Positions 52,289 through 60,289 of a stretch of 64,000 bases of DNA are shown piece after piece. The stretch's first letter is position 1, and each line of letters starts with the position of its first letter. The stretch spans positions 310,001-374,000 of the forward strand of contig NZ_JAAQWN010000007.1 of the NCBI RefSeq assembly GCF_012985465.1, in the 5' to 3' direction. This DNA comes from Pseudomonas sp. WS 5079. GTDB taxonomy: Bacteria; Pseudomonadota; Gammaproteobacteria; Pseudomonadales; Pseudomonadaceae. Both the position numbers and the translations under genes were made by a program. The notes below the pieces were generated by a model. It was not told where the DNA came from. It worked only from the letters and a program-made list of their open reading frames with translations, and made no database searches.

Positions 52289-53176
52289 ATGTCGACTCAT
52301 GATACGTACTACGTACCAGCGCAAAGCAAATGGCCAATAATTGCCACGTTTGGGCTGTTGATCACCGTGTATGGCCTGGGTGTGTGGTTCAACGACCTCA
52401 AGGCGGCCCGCCCGGAATCCCACGGCCCGCTGATCTTTTTCGTCGGCAGCCTGCTGCTGGCCTACATGATGTTTGGCTGGTTTGGCGCGGTGATCAAGGA
52501 AAGCCGCGCCGGGTTGTACAGCGCGCAGATGGACCGCTCATTCCGCTGGGGCATGACCTGGTTCATCTTTTCCGAGGTGATGTTTTTTATCGCGTTCTTT
52601 GGTGCGCTGTTCTATGTGCGGCATATGTCGGCGCCGTGGCTGGCCGGTGAAGGCTCCAAGGGCATTGCCCATATGCTGTGGCCCAATTTCGAGTTTGCCT
52701 GGCCGCTGCTCAACAACCCGGACCCCAAGCTGTTCCCGGCGCCGGAAGGCACCATCAGCCCGTGGGGCCTGCCGTTGGTCAATACCATCTTGCTGGTGAG
52801 TTCCAGCGTGACCATCACCATCGCCCACCATGCCCTGCGCAAGGGGCACCGCGGTGCGCTGAAGATCTGGCTGGCGATCACCGTGTTGCTGGGGTTGGCG
52901 TTTCTCGGGTTCCAGGCCGAGGAATATATCCACGCCTATAAAGAACTGGGCCTGACGCTGGGCTCGGGGGTGTATGGCGCGACGTTCTTCATGCTGACCG
53001 GCTTTCACGGTGCCCACGTGACCATCGGCACGATCATTTTGTTCGTGATGCTGATGCGCATCCTCAAGGGGCATTTCAATGCCGAGCACCAGTTCGGTTT
53101 CGAGGCGGCCAGTTGGTATTGGCACTTTGTCGACGTGGTGTGGATCGGTCTGTTTTTCTTCGTCTACGTGCTGTAG
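52289..53176 (+). CDS. coxC: Cytochrome c oxidase subunit III
   Basis: Subunit III (295 aa, seven helices) stabilises the oxidase. Marks are WGMTWFIFSEVMFF, the GFQAEEYIHA region and FHGAHVTIGT. Position and length are normal for aa3 oxidases of pseudomonads. TAGGAGA precedes the ATG. The stop is only 4 bp from the end of the convergent DUF2909 gene. Confidence 0.97.
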   Translation: MSTHDTYYVPAQSKWPIIATFGLLITVYGLGVWFNDLKAARPESHGPLIFFVGSLLLAYMMFGWFGAVIKESRAGLYSAQMDRSFRWGMTWFIFSEVMFFIAFFGALFYVRHMSAPWLAGEGSKGIAHMLWPNFEFAWPLLNNPDPKLFPAPEGTISPWGLPLVNTILLVSSSVTITIAHHALRKGHRGALKIWLAITVLLGLAFLGFQAEEYIHAYKELGLTLGSGVYGATFFMLTGFHGAHVTIGTIILFVMLMRILKGHFNAEHQFGFEAASWYWHFVDVVWIGLFFFVYVL

Positions 53177-53180
53177 CGAT

Positions 53181-53384
53181 TTACCAGGGGGCGTGGGAAA
53201 CCAGCTGGCCGCTGAAGAACCCCCAGGTGATCAGCGCCAGGGTGATCACGGCCAGTACTACACGCACGGTCAAGGCGGTGACGAGGCGATTGGAGTGGCC
53301 CTCGTCCTTGACCAGGAAGAACAAGCCACTGAACAGGCTCACAACGGTAGCGATCAGCATCAGGGCGATAGCGGCTTTGAGCAT
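53181..53384 (-). CDS. Small twin-transmembrane protein (DUF2909)
   Basis: This 67-aa inner-membrane protein has two helices (about 3-25 and 36-60) with a short charged loop KDEGHSNR. It matches DUF2909, always found in the cox cluster. Function unknown; a role in oxidase assembly is only suggested by location. It runs against coxC and diverges from surf1. Confidence 0.88.
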   Translation of the reverse strand: MLKAAIALMLIATVVSLFSGLFFLVKDEGHSNRLVTALTVRVVLAVITLALITWGFFSGQLVSHAPW

Positions 53385-53468
53385 GGTCAGGCTCCAGGGC
53401 TCTTATTTTGAGGGGCGGGCAATGAGATTCAGTATAGCCAGCACAGCATCGACCTTCGCGGTAACGCC

Positions 53469-54209
53469 ATGAAACGCTTTCGCCCCGGGATTGCCCCGAC
53501 CCTGGTGGTGCTGGTGCTGCTACCGCTGATGGTGTTCCTGGGCTTTTGGCAGTTGTCCCGTGGTCAGGAAAAACAGGCACTGCTCCAGAGTTATGCCGAA
53601 CGCCGGGCGGCGCAGCCCATCAGCGTTGCGCAACTGGAGACGGTGGCGGATCCGGCCTTTCGCCGCGTGCAGTTGCGCGGGCAGTTCGACGCCGCGCACA
53701 GCGTGCTGCTGGATAACCGCATGCGCGACGGCAAGGCCGGCGTCGAGTTGCTGCAACCCTTTCATGACCAGACCAGCGGCCAGTGGCTGTTGCTCAATCG
53801 CGGCTGGCTGCCTTGGCCGGACCGGCGCACGCCGCCAGCTTTCACCACCCCCGACCAGCCTTTGAATATCAACGCCTGGGTGTATGTCGCCCCCGGCGAG
53901 ACGTTCCAGCTACACGCCGACCCAGCCGCCGCCAAATGGCCACGCCTGCTGACGGCGCTGCACCCGCAGGCGCTGTGGGCCGAGTTGGAGCGCAGCGGCT
54001 TTGCCTTTGAGCTACGGGCCGAAGCGGGCCCGGCGACCTATGAAACCCAGTGGCCAGTTGTGGCCATGGGCCCGGAAAAACACCTGGGGTATGCCGTGCA
54101 GTGGTTCGCCATGGCGCTGGCGCTGCTGGGCCTTTACCTCTACCTCGGCTGGCACAACGCAAGGGAGAAGCACCATGGGAGCGGCCATGAATCCACTCAA
54201 CATGTCTGA
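53469..54209 (+). CDS. SURF1 family cytochrome oxidase assembly protein
   Basis: This 246-aa protein has the SURF1 layout: an N-terminal helix (about 8-27), a periplasmic domain (LLDNRMRDGKAGVELLQPF, LLLNRGWLP) and a C-terminal helix (about 210-230). SURF1 helps deliver heme a to subunit I. It starts a second plus-strand operon (surf1, Sco-like, ctaA, cyoE, sco). The next gene overlaps its end by 35 bases. Confidence 0.92.
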   Translation: MKRFRPGIAPTLVVLVLLPLMVFLGFWQLSRGQEKQALLQSYAERRAAQPISVAQLETVADPAFRRVQLRGQFDAAHSVLLDNRMRDGKAGVELLQPFHDQTSGQWLLLNRGWLPWPDRRTPPAFTTPDQPLNINAWVYVAPGETFQLHADPAAAKWPRLLTALHPQALWAELERSGFAFELRAEAGPATYETQWPVVAMGPEKHLGYAVQWFAMALALLGLYLYLGWHNAREKHHGSGHESTQHV

Positions 54210-54768
54210 CACGCCAGCGGCGCCCAACCGCAGCAAAGGGCGCTGGCAACTGATCCTGATCCTGCTGATGGTGATCGGCCCGATGGTGCTGGCGACCCTG
54301 ATGTACAAGTGGCAGTTCTGGGTGCCGGACAACCGCAGCGATCATGGCGAAATGATCGGCAATGGCCAGACCCGCAGCGATATCGGCGTGCAGGCCGACG
54401 AGGATCGCTGGCAATTGCTGGTCACCGCGCCCGCGGCCTGCGCCGCCGATTGCCAGCAACTGGTCTACCTCGCGCGCCAGCTGCAGATCGGCCTGGGGCG
54501 CGATGCGTCCCGTGCCAGCCATGCCCTGGCCAGTGCGCAGCCGGTCGGCGCCGAGTATGAGGCCAAGTTGAAGGCCGAGTATCCGCAGTTGCAGCGTTTG
54601 CCCCTGGACCTGCCGACTTTCAAGCAAAACGCTGCCGCGCCGGGCGATGCGCAACTGTGGATCGTCGACCCCCACGGCAACCTGGTGCTGCGCTACGACG
54701 CGCGGGTCAAGGGCAAGGATCTGCTCAACGATCTGCGCCACCTGCTGAAACTGTCGAATATCGGATAA
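54175..54768 (+). CDS. Sco-like membrane-anchored thioredoxin-fold protein
   Basis: This 197-aa protein has an N-terminal helix (about 24-46) and a periplasmic domain with CAADC, the CxxxC spacing of Sco copper chaperones, and a C-terminal WIVDPHGNLVLRY that resembles the Sco C-terminal core. The usual Sco PxxCPDxC context is missing, so it is a divergent or redox-only relative. The ATG at 54175 has GGAG seven bases upstream and overlaps surf1; an ATG at 54187 is an alternative. Corresponds to PA0111. Confidence 0.8.
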   Translation: MGAAMNPLNMSDTPAAPNRSKGRWQLILILLMVIGPMVLATLMYKWQFWVPDNRSDHGEMIGNGQTRSDIGVQADEDRWQLLVTAPAACAADCQQLVYLARQLQIGLGRDASRASHALASAQPVGAEYEAKLKAEYPQLQRLPLDLPTFKQNAAAPGDAQLWIVDPHGNLVLRYDARVKGKDLLNDLRHLLKLSNIG

Positions 54769-54778
54769 GGGCATCGTC

Positions 54779-55858
54779 ATGGCCAAACCTGGATTTCGCC
54801 TCGCGCTGTTTGCCACCCTGCTGGCGCTGATTGTGGTGCTTTTGGGCGCCTACACGCGCCTGACCCATGCCGGTCTCGGTTGCCCGGACTGGCCGGGTTG
54901 CTATGGCTTTATCAGCGTGCCGAAAAGCGAGGCCCAGTTGGCCCATGCCGAGTTGCACTTCCCGGACACGCCGGTGGAGGCCGACAAGGGCTGGAACGAG
55001 ATGATCCATCGCTATGCAGCAGGCACCCTGGGGCTGCTGATCGCGCTGTTGGCCACCCGCGCCTGGACCCATCGCCGGCATCCGGGGCAGCCCTTGAAGC
55101 TACCGTTGTTCCTGCTGGCGGTGGTGTTTGCCCAGGCGGCCTTTGGCATGTGGACGGTGACGCTCAAGCTGTGGCCGCAGGTCGTCACCGGGCATTTACT
55201 GGGTGGCTTCGCGACCTTGAGCCTGTTGTTTCTGCTGACCCTGCGTTTGTCCGGGGTGTTGCCGGCGCTGATCGTGCCCCGGCGCCTGCAGTATTGGGCC
55301 ACGGCCGGCCTGGTGCTGGTGATCGGGCAGATCGCCCTCGGTGGCTGGGTCAGTTCCAACTATGCGGCGGTGGCCTGTATCGATTTGCCGACCTGTCATG
55401 GTGAGTGGTGGCCGGCAGCGGACTTTGCCAATGGCTTTCACCTGACCCAGCATATCGGCCCCAACTACCTGGGCGGGCAACTGGACAGTGATGCACGCAC
55501 GGCGATTCACCTGACCCATCGCCTGGGCGCGCTGGTGGTGACTGTGGCGCTGCTGGGCCTGGCCTGGCAGCTCAAGGCGGTGGGCATGACCCGCCTGGCG
55601 GGCCTGCTGCTGGTTGCCCTGGCCGTGCAGATCGGCCTGGGCCTGAGCAATGTGTACTTTCATTTGCCGCTGCCGGTGGCGGTCGCCCATAACGCCGGCG
55701 GCGCAGCGTTGTTGCTGACCCTGGTGCTGGTCAATTACCACGCCCGTACCAGCCTGGTGCGGGTCCGCCACCAAGTGCCGTTCGGTTGGCGCTTCAGCCC
55801 GCGCAAGCACGTGTCGGGCCTGATCACCCTTAAAGGAGAGATGCCATGGCGACCTTGA
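54779..55858 (+). CDS. ctaA: Heme A synthase (COX15/CtaA)
   Basis: CtaA (359 aa, eight helices) oxidises the C8 methyl of heme O to give heme A. Conserved features are GAYTRLTHAGLGCPDWPGCYG in helix 1 and its loop, His in MIHRYAAG, and the second-half pair HLTHRLGA and VAHNAGGA. It overlaps cyoE by 13 bases, so the two steps of heme A synthesis are coupled. Confidence 0.95.
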   Translation: MAKPGFRLALFATLLALIVVLLGAYTRLTHAGLGCPDWPGCYGFISVPKSEAQLAHAELHFPDTPVEADKGWNEMIHRYAAGTLGLLIALLATRAWTHRRHPGQPLKLPLFLLAVVFAQAAFGMWTVTLKLWPQVVTGHLLGGFATLSLLFLLTLRLSGVLPALIVPRRLQYWATAGLVLVIGQIALGGWVSSNYAAVACIDLPTCHGEWWPAADFANGFHLTQHIGPNYLGGQLDSDARTAIHLTHRLGALVVTVALLGLAWQLKAVGMTRLAGLLLVALAVQIGLGLSNVYFHLPLPVAVAHNAGGAALLLTLVLVNYHARTSLVRVRHQVPFGWRFSPRKHVSGLITLKGEMPWRP

Positions 55859-56745
55859 TTGGCGAGCGTCCCGGCCAGGCGATCTGGCGCGACTACCTGG
55901 AGCTGACCAAGCCCAAGGTGGTGGTGCTGATGCTGATTACCTCGCTGGTAGGCATGTTTCTCGCCACCCGCGCCGGGGTGCCGTGGCCGGTGCTGATCTT
56001 CGGCAACCTGGGGATTGCCCTGTGTGCCGGTGGCGCCGCAGCGGTCAACCATGTGGTGGACCGGCGCATCGACGCGCTGATGGCGCGCACCCACAAGCGG
56101 CCGTTGGCTGAAGGCCGGGTTTCCCCGGCTGCCGCGCTGACGTTTGCCCTGGCGCTGGCGGTGGCCGGGCTGGCGTTGCTGCTGGCGTTTACCAACCCGT
56201 TGGCGGCCTGGCTGACCCTGGCCTCGCTGCTGGGCTATGCGGTGATCTACACCGGCTTTCTCAAGCGCGCGACACCGCAGAACATCGTGATCGGCGGCCT
56301 GGCCGGCGCGGCGCCACCATTGCTCGGCTGGGTGGCGGTCACCGGCCATGTGAGCGCCGAGCCGTTGCTGCTGGTGCTGATCATCTTCGCCTGGACCCCG
56401 CCGCACTTCTGGGCCCTGGCCATCCATCGCAAGGAGGAGTACGCCAAGGCCGATATCCCGATGCTGCCGGTGACCCACGGCGAGCACTACACCAAGGTGC
56501 ATATCCTGCTGTACACCTTCGCGCTGCTGGCGGTGAGCCTGATGCCCTATGTGATCCACATGAGCGGGCTGTTGTACCTCGGTTGTGCGCTGGTTCTGGG
56601 TGCGCGCTTTCTGCAATGGGCCTGGGTGCTGTACCGTGGCAGTCGGCCGCACGCGGCGATCAATACCTTCAAGTACTCTATCTGGTACCTGTTTTTGCTA
56701 TTTATCGCCCTGCTCGTAGACCACTACTTATTGTTGAACCTATGA
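55846..56745 (+). CDS. cyoE: Protoheme IX farnesyltransferase (heme O synthase)
   Basis: This 299-aa UbiA-family membrane enzyme (about nine helices) adds farnesyl to heme B to form heme O. The two Asp-rich substrate motifs are NHVVDRRIDALMARTHKRPL and the YTGFLKR/PHFWALAIHRKEEY region. GGAGAG precedes the start within the end of ctaA. The stop overlaps the Sco gene start (ATGA). Confidence 0.95.
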   Translation: MATLIGERPGQAIWRDYLELTKPKVVVLMLITSLVGMFLATRAGVPWPVLIFGNLGIALCAGGAAAVNHVVDRRIDALMARTHKRPLAEGRVSPAAALTFALALAVAGLALLLAFTNPLAAWLTLASLLGYAVIYTGFLKRATPQNIVIGGLAGAAPPLLGWVAVTGHVSAEPLLLVLIIFAWTPPHFWALAIHRKEEYAKADIPMLPVTHGEHYTKVHILLYTFALLAVSLMPYVIHMSGLLYLGCALVLGARFLQWAWVLYRGSRPHAAINTFKYSIWYLFLLFIALLVDHYLLLNL

Positions 56746-57377
56746 CTCGAACTCAAAAAACTGTCTTTATCCTGGTGGCCGTCGTGGCGTTGATCATGGG
56801 CCTGACCGTCAACAAAGTGCTGTCTGGCAAGGGCCAGGGCGACCCTACGGCATTGATCGACGCGGGCATTATCCTGCTGCCGCAAAGCCGCCAGCTGCCG
56901 CCCGTGACCATGACCAACCAGGACGGCCAGCCGGTGCTGGTCAATGAGTTGAAGGGCAAGTGGAGCGTGCTGTTCTTTGGCTACACCTTCTGCCCGGATA
57001 TCTGCCCGACCACCCTGGCCCAACTGCGGCAGATCAAGAGCGAGCTGCCCAAGGACGTGGTGGATAAGCTGCAGGTGATCCTGGTCAGCGTTGACCCGCA
57101 TCGCGATACCCCGACCCAGCTCAAGCAGTACTTGAGCTACTTCGATCCGCAATTTGCAGGGTTGACCGGGGCGAATGTGGAGGATGTGCAGAAGGTCTCG
57201 AATGCGGTGAGCATTCCGTTCATTCCGGCCGACACCAGCAAGCCGAACTACACCGTCGACCACAGCGGCAACCTGGCATTGATCGGCCCGGATGGCAGCC
57301 AGCGCGGGTTTATCCGTGCGCCGTTGAACAACCAGAAGCTGGTGGCGCAGTTGCCGGGGTTGTTGCAGCGCAACTGA
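56742..57377 (+). CDS. SCO1/SenC family copper chaperone
   Basis: This 211-aa protein has an N-terminal anchor (about 7-25) and a thioredoxin-like domain with the CuA-loading motif FCPDICP (CxxxC) and the copper-binding His in TVDHSGN. It delivers copper or reduces the CuA site of subunit II. Last gene of the assembly operon; four-base overlap with cyoE. Confidence 0.95.
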   Translation: MTRTQKTVFILVAVVALIMGLTVNKVLSGKGQGDPTALIDAGIILLPQSRQLPPVTMTNQDGQPVLVNELKGKWSVLFFGYTFCPDICPTTLAQLRQIKSELPKDVVDKLQVILVSVDPHRDTPTQLKQYLSYFDPQFAGLTGANVEDVQKVSNAVSIPFIPADTSKPNYTVDHSGNLALIGPDGSQRGFIRAPLNNQKLVAQLPGLLQRN

Positions 57378-57397
57378 GCTGACAACACAGATCAAGT

Positions 57398-57486
57398 GTG
57401 GGACCTGGCTTGCCTGCGATAGCGTCAGGTCAGCCAGCCTCTTGGTTGCTGACCCACCGCGATCGCAGGCAAGCCAGCTCCCACAT
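57398..57486. repeat. REP doublet after the Sco gene
   Basis: Units TGTGGGACCTGGCTTGCCTG and CGATCGCAGGCAAGCCAGCT then CCCACA are inverted; the spacer contains a second inverted repeat (GTCAG.CAGCC/GGTTGCTGAC). TTTT follows directly. It lies between the convergent Sco and metQ genes. Confidence 0.85.
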
Positions 57487-57502
57487 TTTGCTTTGCTCGG
57501 CT

Positions 57503-58294
57503 TCAGAGATCGTCTTTCAGATCAAACGCCGGCAGGATCGCGCCTTTGTACTTCTCGTTGATGAATTTCTTCACTTCCGGAGTGTGCAGGGCTTTGACCA
57601 GTTTTTGCACCGCGTCCGAATCCTTGTTGTCCTCGCGGGTCACCAGGATATTGACGTAAGGCGAGTCGTTGCCTTCGATCGCCAGGGCATCCTTGGACGG
57701 GTCCAGCTTGGCTTCCAGGGCGTAGTTGGTGTTGATCAGGGCCAGGTCGACCTGGGTCAGCACGCGCGGCAGGGTGGCGGCTTCCAGTTCGCGGAATTTC
57801 AGGCCTTTTTCGTTGCCGGTGATGTCCTTGATGGTCGACAGGATATCGGTCGGGTTCTTCAAGGTGATCAGGCCCTTGCTGGCCAGCAGCAACAGCGCGC
57901 GGCCGCCGTTGGTGGCGTCGTTGGGGATCACCACGTTGGCGCCGTTCGGCAGCTCGGCCAGGCTCTTGTACTTGCTGGAGTACGCGCCCAGCGGCTCCAG
58001 GTGCACGCCGGCGACGCTCACCAGGTGGGTGCCCTTGGCCTTGTTGAACTCATCCAGGTACGGCTGGTGCTGGAAGAAGTTGGCGTCCAGGCGTTTTTCG
58101 GCCACTTGTACGTTCGGCTGCACGTAGTCGGTGAACACCTTGACCTTCAGGTCCACGCCTTGCGCGGCCAGGGCCGGCTTCACGAACTCAAGGATCTCAG
58201 CGTGCGGCACCGGGGTCGCGGCGACCGTCAGGGTCTCGGCGGCGTGGGCGGAAAATGCGGCAACCGCGGCGAAAGCAACCAGTAGTTTTTTCAT
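57503..58294 (-). CDS. metQ: Methionine ABC transporter substrate-binding protein
   Basis: MetQ (263 aa) binds D/L-methionine in the periplasm. The signal peptide ends near residue 18 (AHA) and there is no lipobox Cys, so it is a soluble binding protein rather than a lipoprotein. The NlpA fold is clear from VAATPVPHAEILEF, FFQHQPYLDEFN and the C-terminal LKDDL. Third gene of metN-metI-metQ. Confidence 0.94.
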   Translation of the reverse strand: MKKLLVAFAAVAAFSAHAAETLTVAATPVPHAEILEFVKPALAAQGVDLKVKVFTDYVQPNVQVAEKRLDANFFQHQPYLDEFNKAKGTHLVSVAGVHLEPLGAYSSKYKSLAELPNGANVVIPNDATNGGRALLLLASKGLITLKNPTDILSTIKDITGNEKGLKFRELEAATLPRVLTQVDLALINTNYALEAKLDPSKDALAIEGNDSPYVNILVTREDNKDSDAVQKLVKALHTPEVKKFINEKYKGAILPAFDLKDDL

Positions 58295-58342
58295 CCAACA
58301 AGCTCCTTGTTCGGGCATGCCGGCGAGGGCCGGCAATGGCCG

Positions 58343-59017
58343 TTATTTTCGAGAATAGTGGGTCACCAGCTTATCGCCGATGGTTTGCAGAATCTGCACC
58401 AGCACAATCAACATCACCACGGTCACGACCATGACGTCATCCTGGAAACGCTGGTAGCCATAGCGGATCGCCAGGTCGCCCAGGCCACCGGCACCCACCA
58501 CACCCGCCATGGCGGTGTAGCCCACCAGGGCAATGGCGGTCACGGTGATTGCAGCAATGATGCCCGGCTTTGCCTCGGGCAGCAGCGCCTTGGTGATGAT
58601 CTGCCGGGTGGTCGCGCCCATGGCCTGGGTCGCCTCGATGATGCCGCGATCGACCTCGCGCAGGGCGGTTTCCACCAGCCGCGCGAAGAACGTCGAAGCG
58701 CCTACCACTAGCGGTGGAATCGCGCCGGCCACGCCCAGCGAAGTGCCCGTGAGGAACACGGTCGTCGGGATCATCACAATCAGCAGAATGATAAACGGCA
58801 GCGAACGTATGGCGTTGACCACGAAGGCCAGGGCGGCATAGGTGGTTTTCTGCTCCAGCAACTGCCGTGGGCTGAACAGAAACAGCAGGATGCCCAATGG
58901 CAGGCCCACCAGCACGGTGAAAAACAGCGAGGTGCCGAGCATCAGCAGGGTGTCGTTGGTGGCCACCCAGATATCAGCCCAGTCGACGTTGTCGAAGTAA
59001 TGCAGTAGCACGTCCAT
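58343..59017 (-). CDS. metI: Methionine ABC transporter permease
   Basis: MetI (224 aa) has five predicted helices and the binding-protein-dependent permease motif EVDRGIIEATQAMGATTRQII (EAA loop) that contacts MetN. Its ATG overlaps the metN stop by one base (TAATG), and metQ starts 48 bp downstream of its stop. Confidence 0.95.
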   Translation of the reverse strand: MDVLLHYFDNVDWADIWVATNDTLLMLGTSLFFTVLVGLPLGILLFLFSPRQLLEQKTTYAALAFVVNAIRSLPFIILLIVMIPTTVFLTGTSLGVAGAIPPLVVGASTFFARLVETALREVDRGIIEATQAMGATTRQIITKALLPEAKPGIIAAITVTAIALVGYTAMAGVVGAGGLGDLAIRYGYQRFQDDVMVVTVVMLIVLVQILQTIGDKLVTHYSRK

Positions 59018-60024
59018 TAACGCAGGACCTCCATGTGCACATCGGCGGCGGTAAAGCGCGCGAACGCCGCTTCCATGTCACCGCCGGTGATGGCCAGGGT
59101 CAGTTGCCCGTAAGGGGTATCTTTGATGTGGTCGATGCGACCGGCAAGGATGCTGTAGTCCACACCCGTTTCGCGGGCGACGGTACCCAGCAGTGGCGCG
59201 TAGGTCGCTTCGCCCTGGAACGTCAGGCGCACGATGCGGCCCGGCACATGGGCGAACACATCGCGCTGCTCACCTTCATCGACCTGCTCGGCTTCTTGCA
59301 CAAAGCGCTTGGTGGTCGGGTGCGTGGGGTGCAGGAACACCTGGGCCACCGGGCCTTGCTCGACAATCACCCCGGCATCCATCACCGCGACCTGGTCGCA
59401 GACACGGCGGATCACGTCCATTTCATGGGTGATCAGCACGATGGTCAGCTTCAGCTCGCGGTTGATCTCGGCCAGCAATTGCAGGACCGAGGCGGTGGTC
59501 TGTGGGTCGAGGGCGCTGGTGGCTTCGTCGCACAGCAGGATTTTCGGTTTGGTGGCTAGGGCACGGGCAATGCCGACGCGCTGCTTCTGGCCGCCGGACA
59601 GTTGCGCCGGGTACTTCCTGGCGTGGTCGGCGAGGCCGACCCGGTCCAGCAGTTCGGCCACGCGCGCATCGATCTCGCGGCGCGACAGTTCGCCCGCCAG
59701 GGTCAGCGGCAGCGCGACGTTGTCGGCAACGGTCTTGGAGGCCAGCAGGTTGAAGTGCTGGAAGATCATCCCGACCTGCTGCCGGAAACGGCGCAGGCCG
59801 TTGGCATCCAGGGCGGTGACTTCTTCGCCATCCACCTGGATCTGGCCGCCCGAAGGCTCTTCGAGGCGATTGATCAGGCGCAGCAGAGTACTTTTTCCCG
59901 CGCCGGAATGGCCGATCAGGCCAAACACCTGGCCGTTCTCGACGCGCAGGCTGGTGGGATGCAGTGCGGGGATATCCTTGCCGGCGACCCGGTAGGTTTT
60001 ATGGACGTTATGAAACTCGATCAC
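59017..60024 (-). CDS. metN: Methionine ABC transporter ATP-binding protein
   Basis: MetN (335 aa) has Walker A (GHSGAGKST), signature (LSGGQKQRVGIARAL), Walker B (ILLCDEATSALDP) and the switch His (ITHEMD). A C-terminal NIL/ACT-like domain (about 260-335) binds methionine for transinhibition, so the system is feedback controlled. I see no SAM riboswitch upstream. It is divergent from katE. Confidence 0.95.
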   Translation of the reverse strand: MIEFHNVHKTYRVAGKDIPALHPTSLRVENGQVFGLIGHSGAGKSTLLRLINRLEEPSGGQIQVDGEEVTALDANGLRRFRQQVGMIFQHFNLLASKTVADNVALPLTLAGELSRREIDARVAELLDRVGLADHARKYPAQLSGGQKQRVGIARALATKPKILLCDEATSALDPQTTASVLQLLAEINRELKLTIVLITHEMDVIRRVCDQVAVMDAGVIVEQGPVAQVFLHPTHPTTKRFVQEAEQVDEGEQRDVFAHVPGRIVRLTFQGEATYAPLLGTVARETGVDYSILAGRIDHIKDTPYGQLTLAITGGDMEAAFARFTAADVHMEVLR

Positions 60025-60289
60025 GTAGCGAACCTTGTGGGGCGCATTGAAAAGGGATCAGCGGTTAGCCGGGCGCGCATTTTAGCCTGTCCGTATAGCG
60101 TTTCTTAGCATTTATTTCGTATTCAACCAGCGATTTGGCAATAACGCGATCAAAGGTCATAAAAAAGGAACGGTAAAAAATCCCGTCAGTCACTACTTAA
60201 GCAACTCGATTTCCCGGGTGCCGTGCCCGGGGTTTTGCTCAAACGAGCCAGGGACCGCTCTGGCCTACGCAAACGAGGAGTTTTGTCTG
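60025..60289. promoter_or_regulatory. Divergent metN-katE control region
   Basis: This 265-bp gap is AT-richer than its surroundings (60085-60190). CACTACTTAAG at 60191-60201 resembles a sigma-S -10 (CTACACTTAA) with one base missing and would place the katE start point near 60208. AGGAG precedes katE. No gene is visible. Confidence 0.4.

Noticed and set aside
60025..60289. SAM riboswitch upstream of metN
   Set aside because: No SAM-I/II/IV-like helices or terminator-antiterminator were seen, and pseudomonads usually lack them for metNIQ.
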